DNA of 64,000 bases from Lycium barbarum. Taxonomy: Eukaryota; Streptophyta; Magnoliopsida; Solanales; Solanaceae. Position 1 is the first letter of the stretch; each line of letters begins with the position of its first letter. The stretch lies in NCBI RefSeq assembly GCF_019175385.1, contig NC_083343.1, positions 52,722,457 to 52,786,456 of the forward strand. Direction: 5' to 3'. Below the pieces are notes generated by a model that saw only the letters and a program-made list of their open reading frames with translations, was not told where the DNA came from and did not search any database. A program made the translations under genes and the position numbers. Shown piece by piece: positions 57,355-64,000 of this stretch.

Positions 57355-57394
57355 CTTGTTTATCGGTGTGTTGTGCACCACATCTATAAACAGG
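57355..57394 (+). promoter_or_regulatory. PBS-proximal kissing-loop-like hairpin, element G
   Basis: CTTGTTTAT/ATAAACAGG outer stem (one U-G), TGTG/CACA inner stem, loop TTGTGCAC with GTGCAC palindrome. Just upstream, TCTAC...GTAGA (about 57331-57352) can form another stem. Confidence 0.77.
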
Positions 57395-57501
57395 AGACTA
57401 CAGGGCATTTAGGTTGTTATCTTTCCTTCTGGTCCTAGATCGTGCGATAGAGCTGTGTTATCAGGATGTTTCTTCCCTGACGAATTGTTATATTTTCAGC
57501 A

Positions 57502-58983
57502 ATGCCTCCGAAGAAGGCCACGGCTGCCCAGAAGGGCAAGTCTACAGCGGCAGGTGAGACCAGCCGAGCTCAGGTGACTACTAGGGCTCGTGCCCAGATT
57601 GAGCCAGATGTTGTGCCTTCGACGGCCAGTTCTGCTACGCCACCAGTATCCGAGGGATTTGGAGCAGCCGCAGCTGCAACACAGGGGGCAGCTCCACCGC
57701 CAGCTCCCGCGGCACCAGTACCTGTACCTCCAGCCCCCTAGCCAGGGGCGGATGATGGGACCCTGCGAGAAGCAGTCCAGTTATTGACTCAATTAGTAGC
57801 AGGGCAGGTTTACAGACAGGGAGCAGGGGATGATAGTGTAGACAGACGCGATAGCCAGAGGGCCCGTGATTTTCTGCTTTGTCGCCCCCCAGAGTTTTCC
57901 GGGTCAAAGTCCGCAGAAGACCCTCAGGAGTTCATCCGACAAGTGCAGCGTACCCTGCGATTGATTAGTGCCTCCGAGACAGAGTCGGTTGAGCTGGCAT
58001 TGTACCGGTTGCACGATGTAGCAGCTAATTGGTACGAGTCTTGGATGTTGTCCAGAGGCGAGGGTGCCCCTCCAGCCATATAGGGAGAGTTTACAGAGGC
58101 CTTCCTGGCCCATTTTCTACCTCCGGAGGTGAGGCGGGCCAGAGTAGACAGATTCCTGCTATTGAGACAGAGGGGCAGGAGTGTCAGGGAGTACAGCCTG
58201 GAGTTCGATTCACTGGCCAGATATGCGCCCGTTTATGTCGCTGATATGACTGACCGGGTGCACCGGTATGTGATAGGGCTAGATGATTATTTAGTTGACA
58301 ACTGCACGGTGATGGCGGCCCAGACAGGGATGAACATTGCCCGTATACAGGCCCACGCCCAGAGTATGGAGGACCGACACCGAGGGCGTCAGCCTGACAA
58401 GGATTATGACAGGGGTCTGCCCAAGAGGTCCCGATCCGCGAGATATTCTGGAGAATCGCGAAGCAGGCAGCCTCAGCAGCAGCAGAGCAGATATCCTCCC
58501 CAGCCAGCACCGAGCACACCCCCACAGTTCCCCGGCTGGGAACCGGGTGGTGCAGAGTATTCGAAGGCAGGCCAGAGCTCTAGGGCTTTAGACTTACAGA
58601 TGGACAGAGGTTCCAGCCAGTGGAGGCCACCTTTAACCCGCTGCCCTCTCTATAGGAGACACCACCGGGAGGGGGAGTGTCGTCGTGCCACGGGTGCTTG
58701 CTTTACCTGCGGCCAGCAGGGCCACTATATGAGAGACTGCCCACTAGGGGACCGCGCCGGGGGAGCAGCCCAGCCTACGGGGTCAGTCGCCGGTTCGTCT
58801 TCCCCTTCCATAGCTATGCGCCTGATGGGACGGGGCACACCGGCACCAGCAGGCCGTGGCAGAGGTCGTGGCGGAGCCCCCAGTTCTGGCGGTCCATCGA
58901 ACTGCCTATATGCGCTGACCAGCCGGCAGGACCCAGAAGTGGTACCAGATGCAGACCCAGGTATACTATTAATCTTTTCTTGA
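57502..58983 (+). pseudogene. gag: Element G gag with two in-frame stops
   Basis: A full-length Gag frame of 493 codons starting MPPKK, with CAG 2 nt before the ATG. It is interrupted by TAG at codon 80 (57739-57741; Gln in relatives) and TAG at codon 194 (58081-58083; Trp in relatives), both single transitions. The Gag core after the second stop is open (HFLPPEVRRARVDRFLLL, EYSLEFDSLARYAP). The first zinc knuckle has lost its second Cys (CPLY instead of CxxC); the second, CFTCGQQGHYMRDC, is intact. It ends DPGILLIFS and stop, at the same point before protease as element D gag. Either a trans-supplied Gag moved this copy or it died after insertion. Confidence 0.93.
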
Positions 58984-59917
58984 GGAATTTGTGTGTAGAT
59001 AGATCTGTACTCTATCATATTATGTGATTTTCTTCTTCCGGGTGTTAGTAAAAGTAAGGTAATCTTCAACCCAGTAGACCTATATGAGATAACCATAAAT
59101 ACACATATGGAAATGGACATTGAGGATTCAGAAGGGCGATACGATAATTGTATGGTTAAGACCGGGGTGGGACCCGCTACGAAATCTTTTTGAAAATCTA
59201 CCAACATCGCGATCTGCCCTGAATTGCGCGACAAAGGTCGTGTGGGGCAGTCAACGCAATTATATTGACATTACGCATCAAAACGCATAGAAGTTTCAAA
59301 GTTAAACGAGCTTGGGCCAGAGTAATTTTGGGATGGGTGTCCCCCTGGGAAGTACCCCGAAATTCTCATAAATATAGCTATAAAAGGCAAATGGGAAATT
59401 TGGAGTAACCTACAGGAAATTAGAAGTACTAAATGGTTGGAAACCTTGAATAGGTCGAGTAGGCTAAGGCGGACCCAGTCGGTAAAGAAAAAAAGAAGCG
59501 CAACACAGCTCTGTGATCAGAATAAGTTTGAGTAGATGTTCGGAAATGTTTTGGTGGGCAACATGGCAGTAAATGCATAGATAGGTATATGATGTGTCGT
59601 TCATGACTGTACCGATCCGTAGTGGGCCCCAGCGGCCAGTGTTACGATATGTGAGAGATGTTAGCTAAACAAAATTCGGGAGACAAGTAAAAGGTGTGAT
59701 ATGGAAATGTTCTGAAGTAAACGGATACTGACCTCGCCACAGTAAGGGTAGAAGCTTCTGGTACGACGATATTAAGGAAGAACAGAAAAGTAAGTGGACG
59801 GAAGAAAAAGAGATAACAGTTGTAACTTTTGGAACTCCTCGAAGGAAAGACGGGAACCTCCCCGGGTATATCAAGAGACCCCACAAGGTCAGTCTAACAT
59901 TCGAGGACGAATGTTCT
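58984..59917 (+). other. Element G non-coding region between gag and PPT
   Basis: 934 bp without coding potential, replacing pol. It shares with element D the sequence just after gag (CAGGTATACTA), a block GTGGGACCCGCTACGAAA near 59167, ACAAAGGTCGT near 59231 and the 5S-like sequence, then diverges. The end has the hairpin AACATTCG/CGAATGTT (59896-59915) before the PPT. Confidence 0.82.
59256..59353 (+). other. 5S rRNA-derived sequence inside element G
   Basis: Collinear with plant 5S rRNA: ATATTGACATTACGCA (5S ATACCAGCACTAATGCA), GTTAAACGAGCTTGGGC (5S GTTAAGCGTGCTTGGGC), CAGAGTAATTTTGGGATGGG (5S GAGAGTAGTACTAGGATGGG) and CCTGGGAAGT. Box A and box C have point changes, so it is more decayed in those boxes than the copies in A and D but closer in the middle part. 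Confidence 0.85.
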
Positions 59918-59932
59918 AAAGGGGGGGGAGGA
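59918..59932 (+). promoter_or_regulatory. Polypurine tract, element G
   Basis: AAAGGGGGGGGAGGA directly before the LTR start TGTTATATCCCG at 59933. Confidence 0.93.
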
Positions 59933-62900
59933 TGTTATATCCCGTACTTTCGCATGTTCGGGAAAATTCAAAATAATCTTGATTTGTAAGGAATAAGGTT
60001 ATATGTTGGGTTGAATTAATATATGTGTGTGTGTTGCCTTGAGAAATATTATTGTGGAGGTGCTGAAGAAGGCCAAGCGCAAAATTGAGATTTCGGAAAT
60101 TAGTTTCGGAAATTACAAAACGAGATTTTTAATGATTGGGCTCAACAAAATGAAAACAATTTTGGGCCCAAATGTTAAGGGGTGGCCGGCCATGATGGCT
60201 TAGGCCCAAGCCCATGGGAAATTCTCCATGTGACAATTAATTGGATAAGGATTAACATTATATATGTGAAACCTATCCTTAGAAGATTCAAGAAAAACAA
60301 AAGCAAGAACAAGAAAGAAAAAAAAAAGGGGCATTCGGCCTAGAGAAAGAGAGAAAGAAAAGAAAAGAAAAAAATTCTCTAGCTTCCAATCTTGATTCAA
60401 AAATCTTGTTCCTCTTTAATTCTTAACAAGTGCAAGACGCTCTACAACGTGGTGTAATTAGTTGGCGAGGAAGGCAACGTTAGTGGCAAGTGAAAGTTGG
60501 AAGAAAAGGTAAGGATTCTATGTTCTTATTATGTTATGGAAGCTTTTATATGTGTTGTGACGTGTAGAAAGGAATGAAAGCATGAAATTTTAAATATATA
60601 TAGATGTAGCCATGTATGTGTGTGATGAAGTTTTGGCCGTGAGCCATGGTATAGGCAAGGGAAGGTGAATTGAATTCCATTTAGTCCGTTAGTTATGTCG
60701 TTGTGGCATTTGTGACGTAAATTAAGGTTTAATGACTTAGGACGGCGTTGAAATGGCATGTATGTTGTTATGGAAAATTTTGTGTTTTACTATGGTTTTA
60801 TGTAATCATGCAAGTAAAGGTTTAAAGTGGGAAATGATGTTGTTGTTAATGAATTTGGAAGAAGACGACGCGACTTTATTGTTTTGTCGCATTTGTTGAA
60901 GTGTCGGATAGAGTATGGAATTGGCGAATTGTTTGAATCCTTAAGTGTTGCTTGAAATGTCATTGAAATGTATTTAAATAATCCTTAATTAGTTAATGGA
61001 TATGGAAACCGTGGATATCAGCGTGGTATTGTGAAGTTGAAATGAATGTTTTGCTTTATGAAGATAAGAGGAATCTTTGCATTATAGTGCGATTTGTGAT
61101 AGTTGTTTATATTGTTGGATGGGTTGTTGTTGTTGTTGATATATTGAGTCGAGCTAAGTCTCGGGGATGCTATAGGTATAGGGGAGATGCTGCCGAAATT
61201 TCGGTAGATAAATATAGACTTAAGTGATTTCCTAAAAGCTCGCAACTCACAATTGGTAAATGTGACCAAATTGTAGATTTTGGCGAACTTGAGGCTTGAT
61301 TTTGGAGACGTATAAGGGGCGGAAAAGGTATGTAAAGCTTATCCCTTCCTTCTTTTGGCATGTCCTATGTATACTAGGTTGAGATTTGAGCCTCGGGGAC
61401 AATTCTACTCATAGAAACCCGAGATTGATTTTTGATACTATTCATTCAGCGCAATTGAACTCCAAAAGGTGCATTTTGTTGGAAAAATGGTTAGGCATCC
61501 GTAACTTTCACAAATGTAATCCGATTGCTCTGAAACTTTCATGGATGACTCCGTAGAGTCTAATGTTCGTAATTTTTTTTTTTGCCCGCCACCGCGACTT
61601 GACCCGTAGAGTCCTGTTTGTCTCGTTCTTGTATGCTAAGTCCAGGGAAGTTATGGTTCTTGTACCGACTACTAAACGGGAGTCATTCTAACTGTTCTGA
61701 GTGTGATTGAAGGTTTATTAAAACAACTGTGGAGACAGAAACCCTGATATACTCTGTATGGCTTTAGCCAATGCACTTTTGGCCGGAGCTCACAGGTAGC
61801 TCCTGGCTATTATGCTGTTTACTATATGATAGGTGCTATGACCACCTTTATGAGCCTTATAAAATATTTTTGACATCTAGAACGTTTTCGGAAATCTTAC
61901 CTTGATATTCTGGATAAACTACTTATCTTCTGTATTTTCCTGATATACGATTTTGGCATACGTGAATCTTGTGTGATGCATGAATCTGGCATGCGTGTGT
62001 GTGGTATTGGCCGCTGGACCCTCGACCGCGGCGTGTCCGACATTGACCGCTGGACCCTTGACCGCGGTAAGCCGGATGTGTGGCATTAACCGCTGGACCC
62101 TTGACCGCGGTATGCCGCATTTGTGATATTGACCGCTGGATCCTTGACCGCGGTTTGCCCGACCTAGACCGCTGGACCCTCGACCGCGGTATGTCGAATT
62201 TGTGATAGTGACCGCGGGGTACTTGACCGCGGTATGTGTGATAGTGACCGCTGGGCTTCTGGCCGCGGCAATTTTGTGTTTGATTTTTTCTGTGTATAAA
62301 ACAAAAATGTTTTCCAAAAGAAAGCAAGCATTCTGGCATTCTGATTGCTGTATTGATCTTCCGGAACTCCTTGTGCCTGTTTTGTACGCCGGCTGCAACT
62401 CTTTAGTATTCTGGTTATTGTGCTCACTTTCTATATAGCGTACTTCGGTTGTGACTTCCCTTTCTGTGTTATATGCTTTACATACTCAGTACATATTCCG
62501 TACTGACCCCCTTCCTTCGGGGGGGGGGGGGGCTGCGTTTCATGCCCGCAGGTACAGATTCACGTTTTGGTGACCCACCGGCGTAGGATTTCCCTTTTGC
62601 TGTTCGGAGTGCTCCCTTTGTTCCGGAGCCGACGATTTGGGTACATACTCTTCTGATGTATACGTTTATGTTTATTCAGGGTACGACGGGGCCCTGTCCC
62701 GCCATCTGATTTCGTTGTTCCGTACTAGAGGTCTGTAGACATAGACGTGGGTAATGTACAGTTTTGTCTGGACGTGTTGTGTGAATTGTGTTTGGGCGGC
62801 TCATCCGCCGTGGCAGCCCTACCGGTTGCATGTATGTATGTTTTGGTACGTTATGTATGGTCTAAAAGCCCTGCCGGCTTCTATGCAGTAGATATGGTTG

Positions 62901-63032
62901 TAGGCACCCGTATGGAGCCACGTCTGGTAATTATTTATGTACAGGTCATTTGTATGTTGAATCTGGTAAATGAACGCGTAGGGGGTGCCCAGCTCGGGCA
63001 CTAGTCACGGGCCATGGGGATGGGTCGTGACA
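59933..63032 (+). mobile_element. Element G, 3' LTR
   Basis: 3100 bp, nearly identical to 54169-57297. Differences include a longer G-run in the hairpin block (62485-62551), a small deletion near 61605 and scattered substitutions. Core promoter at 61171-61207; GC-rich array at about 61990-62275. It ends at CGTGACA followed by the ATTCC duplication. Confidence 0.93.
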
Positions 63033-64000
63033 ATTCCACTGAAATTTAGCTGACTTCTGGGTTAGCTTCGTCAATAGGGTTGAAATAGATGAGAAGCCCT
63101 CTACGAATCTTTTATAATAACCTGCCAATGCCAGGAAACCACGGACTTCTGTAGGCGTCATAGGCCTTGGCCAAGTCTTCACAGCTTCAAATTTATAAGT
63201 GTCGACTCGAATGCCATCATCCGAAATAACATGGCCCAGAAATGTTACAGAATTCAGCCAAAACTCGCTCTTTGAAAATTTTGCATATAATTCTCGGGCT
63301 CGATGAATTCAAAGAACGATACGTAAATGATCTGCACGCTCTGATTCTGTGCGAGAATACACCAGAATATCATCAATAAATACTATCACAAATAGATCCA
63401 AGAGAGGCCTGAATACATTATTCATTAAATTCATGACACTGACGGAGCATTAGTCAACCCAAAAGACATCACCCGGAATTCATAGTGGCCATATCTTGTT
63501 CTGAAGGCTGTTTTGGGAATATCTTCTTCTCTAACCCTCACTTGATGATAACCCGACCTCAAGTCTATTTTAGAAAACCACTTGGCACCCTGTAGCTGAT
63601 CGAATAAGTCATCAGTCCTTGGGAGGGGATATTTGTTCTTTATCGTCACCTTGTTCAACTGCCTGTAATCGATGCACATTCGTAGAGAACCGTCTTTCTT
63701 TCTCATGAACAAGACTGGTGCTCCCCACGGCGATGAACTGGGTCTAATAAACCCCTTCTCGAGCAAGTCTTTCAACTGTGCCTTTAGCTCTTTTAATTCT
63801 GCCGGAGCCATTCGATAAGGAGGAATAGAAATAGGCTTGGTGTCCGGCAACACATTAATGGCGAAATCAATTTCTCTTTCTGGAGGAAGGCCTGGAAGTT
63901 CATCAGGAAATACATCCGGAAACTCATTCACTACCGGAACGGATTGGAAACTTGGCGACTTTGCTTCAGTATCATGAACTCGAACTAGATTATAAATATA
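63033..64000 (-). pseudogene. pol (RT): Element F pol, 5' part: reverse transcriptase
   Basis: Continues F pol beyond the G insertion to the window edge. The RT has VRVHDT near the edge, [19 protein letters not shown] (near 63930), [37 protein letters not shown] and SFGLTNAP (about 63431-63931, open). A frameshift follows near 63435. The catalytic FIDDIL is readable at about 63362-63385, a stop lies near 63305, and the connection ([19 protein letters not shown]) runs to the insertion point. F protease and gag lie outside the window. Confidence 0.92.

Larger units (their letters stand above)
54164..63037 (+). mobile_element. Element G: complete gag-only retrotransposon
   Basis: An 8864-bp element (54169-63032) is flanked by ATTCC duplications (54164-54168 and 63033-63037), inserted into F pol between RT and RNase H. 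LTRs are 3129 and 3100 bp and nearly identical. The internal region (2635 bp) has a PBS, a gag with two stops, a 5S rRNA-like block and a PPT, but no pol. It has the same plan as element D. Confidence 0.93.

Noticed and set aside
1..64000. Host plant gene or captured gene fragment
   Set aside because: All recognisable protein homology is Gag or Pol. The remaining stretches are LTRs or non-coding internal DNA with no exon-like conserved peptides.

Overview
The window is plant nuclear DNA made almost wholly of nested LTR retrotransposons of the Ty3/gypsy superfamily. I found no host gene, tRNA gene, intact rRNA gene or CRISPR array. The only protein-coding remains are gag and pol of chromodomain-bearing gypsy elements (Tekay/Del-like: Gag starting MPPKK, CCHC knuckles, DPGST protease, FIDD reverse transcriptase, DD35E integrase, C-terminal chromodomain-like tail). 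Element style suggests a eudicot, perhaps Solanaceae; the family is a guess. Integrase-chromodomain elements tend to land in heterochromatin, which fits such deep nesting. (-) means the element reads right to left.

Layout. 1-1884: end of a (+) LTR of family B. 1885-2393: non-coding retroelement-like DNA. 2394-about 23274: one family C LTR (-), split by element A (3169-11220, a coding-free LARD, TSD TGATG) and element D (11892-21394, gag-only, TSD GCCCA). 23275-25625: non-coding internal region ending in a PBS and the B LTR (25626-28103, -). 28104-29066: internal-type DNA and a truncated B-like LTR. 29067-45819: 3' end of a LARD (H, +) whose LTR is split by array T (32021-45144, TSD CATAT), a three-LTR tandem holding the only near-complete gag-pol, broken by two frameshifts and a stop. 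45820-49852: decayed gag/protease and LTR of element E (-). 49853-64000: old autonomous element F (-), whose pol is cut between RT and RNase H by gag-only element G (54169-63032, +, TSD ATTCC).

Four target-site duplications prove the nesting. A and D are younger than C; G is younger than F; T is younger than H. E probably entered the F LTR and H probably entered E protease, but their far ends are not visible.

The most interesting signals are not genes. (1) Three non-autonomous elements (A, D, G) carry a diverged, nearly full-length copy of 5S rRNA, in sense, in their internal region. (2) Every PBS region carries a 40-nt two-stem hairpin with an 8-nt loop holding a self-complementary core, with covarying stems, like a retroviral dimer-initiation site. 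(3) A strong 5' splice site in every LTR and a CAG exactly 2 nt before every gag ATG suggest a leader intron of 1.3-1.9 kb that removes PBS and hairpin from gag mRNA. (4) Other conserved hairpins occur in the LTR body, at the LTR end and beside the PPT. Together they look like a cis-acting RNA programme shared by autonomous elements and the coding-poor elements that may parasitise them.
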